Positions 29,466 to 37,042 of a DNA stretch of 64,000 nucleotides are shown here, in pieces. Each line of letters starts with the position of its first letter. Position 1 is the first letter of the stretch. The notes beneath the pieces were generated by a model. That model did no database searches. It was not told the origin of the DNA and saw only the letters and a program-made list of their open reading frames with translations. A program made the position numbers and the translations under genes. Source of the DNA: Paenibacillus cellulositrophicus (GTDB lineage: Bacteria; Bacillota; Bacilli; Paenibacillales; Paenibacillaceae); NCBI RefSeq assembly GCF_009363095.1, contig NZ_CP045295.1, positions 2,356,001 to 2,420,000 of the forward strand. Reading direction: 5' to 3'.

Positions 29466-29562
29466 TTTTTTCCCGCCGTGTACACCAGGCTGCCCCGGTG
29501 CGCCTTCTCTCGGACCAGCCAGCCGATGACTTTCACCGACCCGGAACCCTAGAAGACATTTC
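29453..29562 (-). promoter_or_regulatory. Guanidine-I riboswitch (ykkC-yxkD leader)
   Basis: Read on the minus strand, the leader carries the invariant ykkC blocks in order: TCTAGGGTTCCG (29553-29542), GGCTGGTCCGAGAGA (just beyond 29521), a variable hairpin, then ACACGGCGGGA and AAAAGCCCGGGAGA near 29480-29455. This matches the guanidine-I consensus. The final block doubles as the 5' arm of the terminator, so bound guanidine should hold it in the aptamer and allow transcription into the DUF1989-carboxylase-allophanate hydrolase operon. This is an ON switch by architecture. Confidence 0.95.
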
Positions 29563-29824
29563 GTATGCGGTTGTTTATGTTAAGAATACTAACATGATTT
29601 CTTGGCAGCATGCAATAAAAACTTACAAAAAAATTTATGAAAATGCGGATATTTAGCTGTAAAAGGCGTTTAAATGTGAGGTTATAGGCCACAAAGGAAC
29701 ATGTGTTTGTATGAAAACTCAGAAATAAGACTTGATTTTTCGGAAATAGCCTGCAAAAATGTGAGATGTCATGACATATCGGATCGCCGTCAGTTGCTTT
29801 ATCCCTTTGGAGGAGGAATGTCAT

Positions 29825-31156
29825 ATGTCAAATAACATAACATTAAAAAGAGATTTATCCTTGTCCCATGTCGTGACCATGGGCCTGGCCTGGATGTCTC
29901 CCATGATCTTTTTCACCAGCTTCGGCGTGCTTCACGAGGGTTCGGGAGGCATGCTCCTGGCCGCTTACATGCTGGCGTTTGTAGCCATCGTCTTCACGGC
30001 GGCAAGCTACGGGCAAATGGCGAAGGCTTTCCCCGTCTCGGGTTCGGCGTACACCTACGTGACCAAAGCGATGAACCCGTTTCTCGGCTTTGTGGTGGGC
30101 TGGGCCGTCCTGCTCGACTATTTATTTTCGTGCATTATCGCCGTGCTCATGTTCGGAATTAATTTGAACGCGCAGTTCCCATCCGTACCCTCGGCGGTCT
30201 GGATCATCCTCCTGACAGCTGTCGTCATGGCGATCAATATCATTGGCATCAAAACATCGGCCAATGTCAGCAAAATCTTCGTCCTGATGCAAATTTTGTT
30301 TATCGCCGGCTTCTGTGCGCTCCTGGTATACAAAGCGCTGCAAGGCGGGATTACCGCGGGACTCGACCCGTTTGCCGCAGGAAAAGGCGTCTCGTTCTCT
30401 TCCATTCTGGCCGGAGCCTCGCTGGTCTGCTTCTCCTTCCTCGGATTTGACTCCATTACGACGATGGCCGAAGAAACAAAAGACCCGAAGAAGACGATCC
30501 CCCGTGCCATTATGGTCATTGTCGTCCTGGCCGGACTGATGTATTTTGCCACCGCTTATTTGATCCAGCAAATGTACCCTTCCTTTTCGTTTGCGAGCGC
30601 CGACTCCGCCGGCTTTGAGCTGATGCAGTCCATCGGAGGCAGCGTGCTGGCCTCGGTGTTTACGTTCGTCATCATTTTCTCCATTCTGTCCCAGGGCATG
30701 TCCTCCATGACAACTGTCACCCGGCTGCTGTTCGTCATGGGAAGAACCTCTCTCCTGCCCAAAACATTCGCTTCCATCCATCCCAAGTTCCGTACGCCCG
30801 TGTTCAATATCGTGCTGGCCAGCGTTATTTCCTTGTCCGCCCTGTTCATCAGTCTCGAAACGGCGATCAAATTTGTGAATTTCGGCGCGCTGACGGCGTT
30901 TCTGTTCGTCAACCTGTCCGTGATTTTCCACTACATCGTCCGCGAAAAGGGCCGCACTCCCAAAGACCTCATTTTCCGTCTTTTGTGCCCGCTACTCGGT
31001 GCCGGCTTCGTGCTGTACCTCGTCACCCTTCTGGACGTTTCCTCACTGCTGCTTGGCGGCGGCTGGCTTATATTCGGACTGCTGTTCTATGCGCTGCGGC
31101 GGGCCAAACCGGCGGTACATGAAGCACCGAGTGCGGAAATGGAGAGCGCGGTTTAA
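29825..31156 (+). CDS. APC-family amino acid/amine permease
   Basis: A 443-residue membrane protein with about 12 hydrophobic segments. The start is ATG 29825 with GGAGGAGGAA upstream. It opens with LKRDLSLSHVVTMGLAWM, carries the GSAYTYVTKAMNPFLGFVVGW segment of the APC superfamily and FLGFDSITTMAEETKDPKKTIPRAI in the loop after span 6. It resembles putrescine and amino acid importers. It is divergent from the guanidine operon and not under its riboswitch; a role in bringing in guanidine or a guanidine-bearing amine is possible from position alone. Confidence 0.85.
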   Translation: MSNNITLKRDLSLSHVVTMGLAWMSPMIFFTSFGVLHEGSGGMLLAAYMLAFVAIVFTAASYGQMAKAFPVSGSAYTYVTKAMNPFLGFVVGWAVLLDYLFSCIIAVLMFGINLNAQFPSVPSAVWIILLTAVVMAINIIGIKTSANVSKIFVLMQILFIAGFCALLVYKALQGGITAGLDPFAAGKGVSFSSILAGASLVCFSFLGFDSITTMAEETKDPKKTIPRAIMVIVVLAGLMYFATAYLIQQMYPSFSFASADSAGFELMQSIGGSVLASVFTFVIIFSILSQGMSSMTTVTRLLFVMGRTSLLPKTFASIHPKFRTPVFNIVLASVISLSALFISLETAIKFVNFGALTAFLFVNLSVIFHYIVREKGRTPKDLIFRLLCPLLGAGFVLYLVTLLDVSSLLLGGGWLIFGLLFYALRRAKPAVHEAPSAEMESAV

Positions 31157-31213
31157 GGGAAAATGACTGCTCGCCATCCTGCCGTTTACACAAGAGGCGG
31201 ATATTTCGAAAAA

Positions 31214-31269
31214 AAAGAAAAAGGACACGGCCCGCCTGAACCGCTCAGCGCTGCCGTTGTCCTTTTTTA
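31214..31269. terminator. Bidirectional terminator between convergent genes
   Basis: A long stem (AAAAAGGACACGGC with GCCGTTGTCCTTTTT, one bulged T) has A runs on one side and T runs on the other. It therefore works for the permease on the plus strand and the YdcF-like gene on the minus strand. Confidence 0.8.
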
Positions 31270-31284
31270 ACTAAAGCATGGGAA

Positions 31285-31893
31285 CTATCCCAAATCCAAC
31301 ATATCGTCCGCAATGATTCCGTTTTGCACATACCGGACCAGCTTGCCGGCTTCATTCGAAGCCCGGTTGAACCCTTCCGGCGTCAACCACCAGTTGTCCT
31401 CCCGGGTCGACGCATCCTCTGCGGCACACATCGAGTATTCGATCCAGGAGGGCATGTACGTCTTTAAGGTCAAGTACGCCCGCCGCATATGGTATGCGGA
31501 AGTAACAATCAGAATCCGGCGGATACATTGCAGCGAAATGGCCCGGTCCAGGACCAGCAGCGAGGCGAGCACATTCTCCTTCGTATGCCGCGACTCCTGC
31601 TCCACCACAATTTGTCCGGCAGGGACCCCCAGTTCCACCGCCCTTTCTTTCATCATCAGCGCTTCGGGCAGAGGCTGCCCTTTCCAGATCGTACCTCCCG
31701 AAAAAAGAATCATCGGTGCCCGGCCATCCTTGTATAATTGAACCGCTGCGGGAACGCGGTACTTTGCGCCCTTGTTGCTTCCGAACACGAAAATGCAGTC
31801 ACCTGGCCGACCGTCGTCGGAAATTCCCTTGTACAGCAGTGCGGTAATTTGCTCGTGCGATAATTGGCCGGGATTGCATTCTGAAATCATCAT
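31285..31893 (-). CDS. YdcF-like protein (DUF218 domain)
   Basis: About 202 residues, starting at ATG 31893 with a GGGGG run eight bases upstream; a GTG at 31902 is an alternative. It has the DUF218 core: IFVFGSNKGAKYRVPAAVQL, MILFSGGTIWKG, VVEQESRHTKENVL and ILIVTSAYHMRRA. The family binds nucleotide-like ligands (E. coli YdcF binds S-adenosylmethionine) and some members act in envelope processes, but the reaction is unknown. No membrane segment is visible. It stands alone between a terminator and a tRNA gene. Confidence 0.82.
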   Translation of the reverse strand: MMISECNPGQLSHEQITALLYKGISDDGRPGDCIFVFGSNKGAKYRVPAAVQLYKDGRAPMILFSGGTIWKGQPLPEALMMKERAVELGVPAGQIVVEQESRHTKENVLASLLVLDRAISLQCIRRILIVTSAYHMRRAYLTLKTYMPSWIEYSMCAAEDASTREDNWWLTPEGFNRASNEAGKLVRYVQNGIIADDMLDLG

Positions 31894-32047
31894 CTCCGGC
31901 ACCCCCGTTTTCCTATGGATTTCTTAGCAAAACTTGCAATAAATGATAGAACCACTTCAATTGTATGAAACAACAACTGAAATGGTTCTCAATTACGTCG
32001 TATATGATGACGATGCCCAGGCATCGCCGCGCTGATAAAGGGAACTA

Positions 32048-32121
32048 TCGGAGTAGCGGGATTCGAACCCACGGCCTCACCCACCCCAAGGGTGCGCGCT
32101 ACCAGACTGCGCCATACCCCG
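32048..32121 (-). tRNA. tRNA-Pro, anticodon GGG
   Basis: The minus strand folds as a full cloverleaf: acceptor stem CGGGGTA/TACTCCG with one G-U, D stem GCGC/GCGC, anticodon stem CACCC/GGGTG around the loop TTGGGGT, and a T arm with the GTTCGAATC core. The seven-base loop puts GGG in the anticodon, reading CCC and CCU proline codons. The 3' CCA is not encoded. Confidence 0.92.
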
Positions 32122-32426
32122 ATAATATGAACCGCATAACGCGCGGTAAATCAACCGCATGGCGGTGCGGTTTCAAACGCTCAATGTGCTTAGTCATGGA
32201 AATGGTTACGTTTTCCATCACCGTATTTAACGCTATTATAGCGTATTCGCGCGCACGCCCGCAATACTTTAGGTACGCAGCTTTGCGGATAAATTTTTGA
32301 ACTCAGCAATCGGTCAGAAGTAATCTTCGCTTAATCGCCGTAACCACGATCAGATGCAGATGATGACTTTTCCTATATTGCAGGATGAAGCACGAACTTT
32401 ACAGACGGCTTGATGACGGGTACAAG
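32122..32426. other. Intergenic stretch upstream of tRNA-Pro
   Basis: No gene is supported here. A small perfect 7-bp hairpin (AACCGCA with TGCGGTT) occurs at about 32154-32173. The promoter of the tRNA should be in this interval on the minus strand. Confidence 0.5.
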
Positions 32427-32428
32427 AA

Positions 32429-32460
32429 GAAAGAACCGCAGCAACGCGGTTCTTTCTAAA
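32429..32460 (-). terminator. Hairpin terminator after the small unknown protein
   Basis: A perfect 12-bp stem (AGAAAGAACCGC with GCGGTTCTTTCT) has a 6-base loop; the minus-strand 3' side is T-rich. It lies about 50 bp beyond the stop of the gene at 32512. Confidence 0.7.
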
Positions 32461-32511
32461 TGATGTAAAGTATGCTATTTAAACGTATAGCCGTGTTTTG
32501 GAAAACGTAAT

Positions 32512-33003
32512 TTATGCCCGCATTTGAAACAGCGTCTGTCCTGGCGCAGCCTTTTCCCGATTGCCCAGAAGCGAGGAAATTCCGTCCACGGTATAGTATC
32601 CGGCGAACCGTTTTTTCCTTACCGCCTTCGTCAGCCAGCTGAAAAAATCCCACACCGGGTCGTCGACCCATCTTCCGCCATGGTTGATCAGAACGGGCGT
32701 ATACGAGATTTTTAACGCACAAGCGCCCTGCCATTCGAAAAAGAAGATGTTCTCCGTATTTTTTTTCTGCAGTAAAAAGGAGTAGCAGCCCTCCTGAAGA
32801 AGATATTTGTCCTGGTTGTGAAAGAAAACCGGTCCTTCCTCCGTCGCCACGATCCCAATCAAGTCGCCGTTGTGATGAACGTAAAAACCCCGGGTGTATT
32901 CGATGTTCATATCGGGTGTGAGCCGAACTTCCTGAAGCGAATAGGGTTCGACTCCCCGGTGTCTGGTTTGCGCTGCGTCCTGAAAATGACTAATGATTTT
33001 CAT
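32512..33003 (-). CDS. Hypothetical protein, 163 residues
   Basis: I do not recognise this protein. It starts at an ATG with GAGGGAGG about 12 bases upstream and has its own terminator, so it looks like a real single-gene unit. It has no signal peptide or membrane segment. The sequence is rich in aromatic residues and strands in its first 120 residues (EYTRGFYVHHNGDLIGIV, YSFLLQKKNTENIFFFEWQ), suggesting a small beta-rich domain, then a helix (WDFFSWLTKAVRKKRF). Codon use looks like that of its neighbours. Confidence 0.6.
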   Translation of the reverse strand: MKIISHFQDAAQTRHRGVEPYSLQEVRLTPDMNIEYTRGFYVHHNGDLIGIVATEEGPVFFHNQDKYLLQEGCYSFLLQKKNTENIFFFEWQGACALKISYTPVLINHGGRWVDDPVWDFFSWLTKAVRKKRFAGYYTVDGISSLLGNREKAAPGQTLFQMRA

Positions 33004-33178
33004 GATTACACATAACCTCCCTCTTCGTACAACGCTTCAATGAGTATACCGCTTGATTCTATACCAATTCTGAACATTGCGGGGCAAGCATCCCCATTGT
33101 CCACGACTTCCCTCACTGTCCATTTGATTTTTTAAGAACTCCGCAATCTTGCCGAACATCTCCTTTTGTAAAATACAG

Positions 33179-33205
33179 CCCTGGTACGGCAGTGCCGTAC
33201 CAGGG
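33179..33205 (-). terminator. Hairpin after the SLH protein gene
   Basis: A perfect 11-bp stem (CCCTGGTACGG with CCGTACCAGGG) has a 5-base loop and lies 27 bp past the SLH gene stop. The minus strand then reads CTGTATTTTA, a poor but usable T tract. Confidence 0.65.
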
Positions 33206-33231
33206 CCGACAGCTTCAACCTTGATAATCCT

Positions 33232-36200
33232 CTATTTGTTTTGATCGAGCATGCGGACCAGTATGACAGCCGCTTCCGCTCGTGTGGTCAAGGCGGTCGG
33301 GTCAAACCGGTTGCCTTCGCGTCCGGCCACCAGTCCGAGCTCGAAGGCCTGAACGGCAGCAGGTCGTGCCCATGAAGGAATATTTGCCGCATCGGCAAAA
33401 GTCAAAGCGGATGATACTTCCTCCTCCCCTCGATTCAAAGATCGCATCAGCATGACCGTCATTTCCGCCCGGCTGATAAATCCGGACGGACGGAACGCAC
33501 CATCCTCATACCCGCTGACCCATCCGCTCTCTGCTGCCAGGGTAACAGCCTTCTGTGCCCACACCGGGATCTGGGCTGCATCGGTAAAGGCCGGATGGCT
33601 GCCTCCCGATCCGGTATCCGGCTCGCCGAGCGCACGGATCAGCATCACCGCAAATTCGGCCCTCGTAATCTGGCGGTCAGGCGTAAAGCGGCCGTCCGCT
33701 CCGCCGGTGACCAGTCCGCGGGCTGTCGCTTCCTCAATCCAGGCTTTCGCCCAATGCCCCTGAATGTCCGGGAACCTCGGCACGGGTGGTTCCGTTACCG
33801 GCTGCTCCTGCGGCTTATCGACCGCAAAGACGGCAAATTTAGCAAAGCGTTCTACAGATGCCTTGAATAGGCCGTTCGCTGCCGTTCCCTTCACTTCCCT
33901 CCACTGTCCGGCAGACTCATCCAGGTAGAACAATCCAGCCCGCTGCCCCTCCATTACGCGATCCGCCGAATAACGAATGGTGAGCTGTGCCGGTTTGGCC
34001 AGCGTTCCTTGAATGCTGCTTCCGAGCTCATATACCGCACTTACCGGCGTCATTCCCTTCGGCAGACGATCGTCCGGCAGTATAATTTGTTGAATGATGA
34101 CCGTGTAGCTTCCGGATACCGCTCCCTCCGGAAGCGTGAAAGTGACGTCTTTGCCGAGGCTGGCCGTACAGGACCGCGACTCCGCGCAGCCCGTCACGCT
34201 GCGGGCAGGATCCGACTGCACCGTCGGTGGTGTCACTGGAGGCGATGAGGGCAGCTGTGATCCCACTCCCGGTGATCCCGGATTTCCCGGAGGAACTCCC
34301 GGATCCGGGTCTGGGTCTGGGTTTGGCTCCGGGTCCGGGTTTGGCTCGGGATCCGGATCGGCCTCCTTGTAGACCTCTACCTCCGCACTGGCCGAAAACG
34401 TCCCATAGCTGACGTTAATCACTGCAGACCCCGGCGATATCCCTACCACCTCGCCGATCGGTTTTACGGTGGCGATTTCCGGTTTGCTGGACCTGAATAC
34501 GAGTTCCGAGGGCGCTGCTTCCTGCTTGCTGCCGTCAGAATAGACGGCGGTCACGACCGTGGCATGGGTTTCCCCGACCTTCAACCGGTAAGAAGACTCA
34601 TCCAGCGTAATCCCCGTGACGACCGGTTCTTCCTGCGGCGGAGCCTTCAGCGTGACGACCACAGACGCCTTGAGTCCCGATGGATTGGCAATTCCTTGAG
34701 GAGGCGTCAGCGTGCCGGTGAAGGCGTACTCACCTGCAGCTCCGGCATCGAACGGCGGCGTCCCCCCATCCCAGGTAACATCCGCTTGAGATTTCTCACC
34801 GCTGCTCAGCGTAATTTCCACGCTGCCTGGCAGTCCAAGCTGATCCAGCTCCGTTCCAACCGGAGCCTCGATTCCCGGGATCGGCGCTACCTCCAGGATG
34901 GAAGGCGATACGGGAGGGAAGCCAATCATGACGATGGTCATAGCCCTGAGTCCCAGCGTATTGCCGACGCCAAGCGGCGGGGTCAACACGCCCGTGAACG
35001 TGAATATTCCCGGCATCCCGTTGTAGACCGGAACGCCTGCATCCCAGGTGACCCGGGCGACAGCCTTGGAGTCATCGCTCAACATGACTTCAACGGTATC
35101 AGGCAGCCCTAATGAAGAAACCGGCGTGCCCGCTTCCGCCGAGATCGGAGCGATCGGGTAGACAGCCTTGATATTCAGGGCGGTGAAGTCGTTAACGACC
35201 ATGACTGAAGCTATGATACCCGAGGGGTTCTGTACCTGCCCGGGGAGAAGCAGCGTTCCCTGAAATAACGTAAGCATTCCTGGAAAGCTGCCTGTATAAG
35301 GAGGACCTCCCTGATCCCATACCACGCCGGCCTCAACCTTGCTTCCATCGCTGAGCGTCACTTGAACGAATTGCGGCAGCGGCAAGTCCGCGCGCGAAGT
35401 TCCCACGGGAACCGTAATTGGCGCCAGCGGCTCCACGGTTGAAACCGTTAGCGGATTTATCGTAAACTTAAACTTGACGGGCTCCCCCGCCTCATAACCA
35501 GCTTTGCTGTCTTTTTGATATCGGACCCATACCTCAATATCACCCTCAAACGCCTTGATAGTCGCGGGTTCGTAAGGCGTGTAGCTGGTTCCCTGATTCA
35601 TGGAGTATTCCATCGTCTCATCCAGGCCGGTAATGGTGTTCGTCAGGTCATCTGCAGCCAGACCCGCCGGCGGGCCGACCTTCAGCTTCCAAATCACGGC
35701 CTCATCCGTCTCCTCGCTTCCTCCAGCCACCCAATAGCTTCCGTCCGGCTGCTGCAGCGCTGCTCTCGAGTACTTGAAATCACCAGTCGATTTGGACCAC
35801 TGAAGGGTCCCATCTCTGCTAACTTTCATAAGCAGCATATCCTCGTTGGATCCGGAGGATGCCCCAACCGCTGCATACCCTCCGTCCGACGTCTCGATCA
35901 CGTCTTTACCGGTCAGGTTTTTGCCGGTGTCGTAGACGTTTTGCCACTCTATCTGGCCGTCATGATCCGTTTTGATGAGGGCAAGCTTCATGCTGGAACG
36001 ATTAGCCGCGAGCATCCCGCCAGACAATATAAACCCTCCGTCCGACGTTCGGAATGCGCCGAGCAGCGCCAGTGAGGTGCCGTCCGCATGATACACCTGC
36101 TCCCACAAAATATCGCCGTTCCCATTGATGTTCAACGCATATCCTTTATTCTGAGTGCTGCTATTCGTAGCACCAATAAGCAAAAAGCTCCCGTCACCGG

Positions 36201-36894
36201 CAGGAATCGCGCGGTAAACGCTCTGGGCATCCGGTTGGTTCAAACGTTTGAACCACAGCTCGGTTCCTGTGGCGCTCAACCGCGTTACCGCCAAGTCCCG
36301 ATCACCTCCGAATTCAGAAACTGTTCCGATAACAAGGTAGCCCATCCCCTGCTCATCCTTGACTTCGACTATGGATTCGGCCGTCTTGTGCATGGAGTCG
36401 GCAAGATCGCCTCGATTGGACCACTCCAATTTTCCTTGACCGCTCACCTTTCCGTATAATGGCGCCATATTAAAATACTCATCCCGGATGTACCCCGAAA
36501 AAACAAAGCCGCCGTCCGAAGTTGAGCTTACGTCCTGAATCCAATATCCCCCGATGCCCAGGCTCCATTCCTTCTCGCCGGAACGGTTCAGCTTCAGCAA
36601 GTACCCGTTTGTATTCAGCGGGGCATCCGGATTGCTGCCAACGGCAGCATATCCCCCGTCCGGACTGCGCACCATGTCGGAAACTTGTCCAAGCCCCGGG
36701 AATACCGTACTGGTTGACGCAAGTCGTTCTGAAGCAGCGCCCGCAGCGGCTTCGCCCCCTACAGTTCCGTCTGTATCTTCTAACCCGCCCGCTGCTGCCG
36801 AGTCATTCCCGATATACATGCCGGGAAGCAGCAGCAGTACCGCCATCAGCAGCCTCGCCACGCTCCACCGGTGCCCACTCCGCCTGTCTTTCAA
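33232..36894 (-). CDS. Large S-layer-homology surface protein with Ig-like repeats
   Basis: About 1220 residues from a TTG at 36894 with GGGGGA upstream; an ATG at 36951 lacks a ribosome site. A signal peptide (RLLMAVLLLLPGMYIG) leads to about 400 residues of repeats of the type SDGGYAAVG, resembling beta-propeller blades. Then come three related Ig-like units of about 85 residues (each ending near NPSG or GLRAM), a Big_2-like domain (ITLDESSYRLKVGE), a Pro-Asp-Glu-rich linker, a ZU5-like segment, and three SLH domains in the last 190 residues (FPDIQGHWAK, FTDAAQIPVWAQ, FADAANIPSWAR). SLH domains attach proteins to secondary cell-wall polymers. Role: a surface adhesin or glycan-binding protein. 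Confidence 0.85.
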   Translation of the reverse strand: MKDRRSGHRWSVARLLMAVLLLLPGMYIGNDSAAAGGLEDTDGTVGGEAAAGAASERLASTSTVFPGLGQVSDMVRSPDGGYAAVGSNPDAPLNTNGYLLKLNRSGEKEWSLGIGGYWIQDVSSTSDGGFVFSGYIRDEYFNMAPLYGKVSGQGKLEWSNRGDLADSMHKTAESIVEVKDEQGMGYLVIGTVSEFGGDRDLAVTRLSATGTELWFKRLNQPDAQSVYRAIPAGDGSFLLIGATNSSTQNKGYALNINGNGDILWEQVYHADGTSLALLGAFRTSDGGFILSGGMLAANRSSMKLALIKTDHDGQIEWQNVYDTGKNLTGKDVIETSDGGYAAVGASSGSNEDMLLMKVSRDGTLQWSKSTGDFKYSRAALQQPDGSYWVAGGSEETDEAVIWKLKVGPPAGLAADDLTNTITGLDETMEYSMNQGTSYTPYEPATIKAFEGDIEVWVRYQKDSKAGYEAGEPVKFKFTINPLTVSTVEPLAPITVPVGTSRADLPLPQFVQVTLSDGSKVEAGVVWDQGGPPYTGSFPGMLTLFQGTLLLPGQVQNPSGIIASVMVVNDFTALNIKAVYPIAPISAEAGTPVSSLGLPDTVEVMLSDDSKAVARVTWDAGVPVYNGMPGIFTFTGVLTPPLGVGNTLGLRAMTIVMIGFPPVSPSILEVAPIPGIEAPVGTELDQLGLPGSVEITLSSGEKSQADVTWDGGTPPFDAGAAGEYAFTGTLTPPQGIANPSGLKASVVVTLKAPPQEEPVVTGITLDESSYRLKVGETHATVVTAVYSDGSKQEAAPSELVFRSSKPEIATVKPIGEVVGISPGSAVINVSYGTFSASAEVEVYKEADPDPEPNPDPEPNPDPDPDPGVPPGNPGSPGVGSQLPSSPPVTPPTVQSDPARSVTGCAESRSCTASLGKDVTFTLPEGAVSGSYTVIIQQIILPDDRLPKGMTPVSAVYELGSSIQGTLAKPAQLTIRYSADRVMEGQRAGLFYLDESAGQWREVKGTAANGLFKASVERFAKFAVFAVDKPQEQPVTEPPVPRFPDIQGHWAKAWIEEATARGLVTGGADGRFTPDRQITRAEFAVMLIRALGEPDTGSGGSHPAFTDAAQIPVWAQKAVTLAAESGWVSGYEDGAFRPSGFISRAEMTVMLMRSLNRGEEEVSSALTFADAANIPSWARPAAVQAFELGLVAGREGNRFDPTALTTRAEAAVILVRMLDQNK

Positions 36895-37042
36895 TCCCCG
36901 TTCCCCCCATACTTGATAAAAATAGTTTTCGCGATGTGCCGCATATTTCATTGTAAGACAACGCAGAACGCAGGAAATCCCCCTCCGGGGGGATGGAGGG
37001 GGATGTCTAATGAACTTTTTTCACCGGCTGTCATCCCGGCGT

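Noticed and set aside
29414..29475. The hairpin between divergent genes as a simple terminator of an unseen gene
   Set aside because: The guanidine aptamer blocks directly upstream on the minus strand explain it as a leader terminator.
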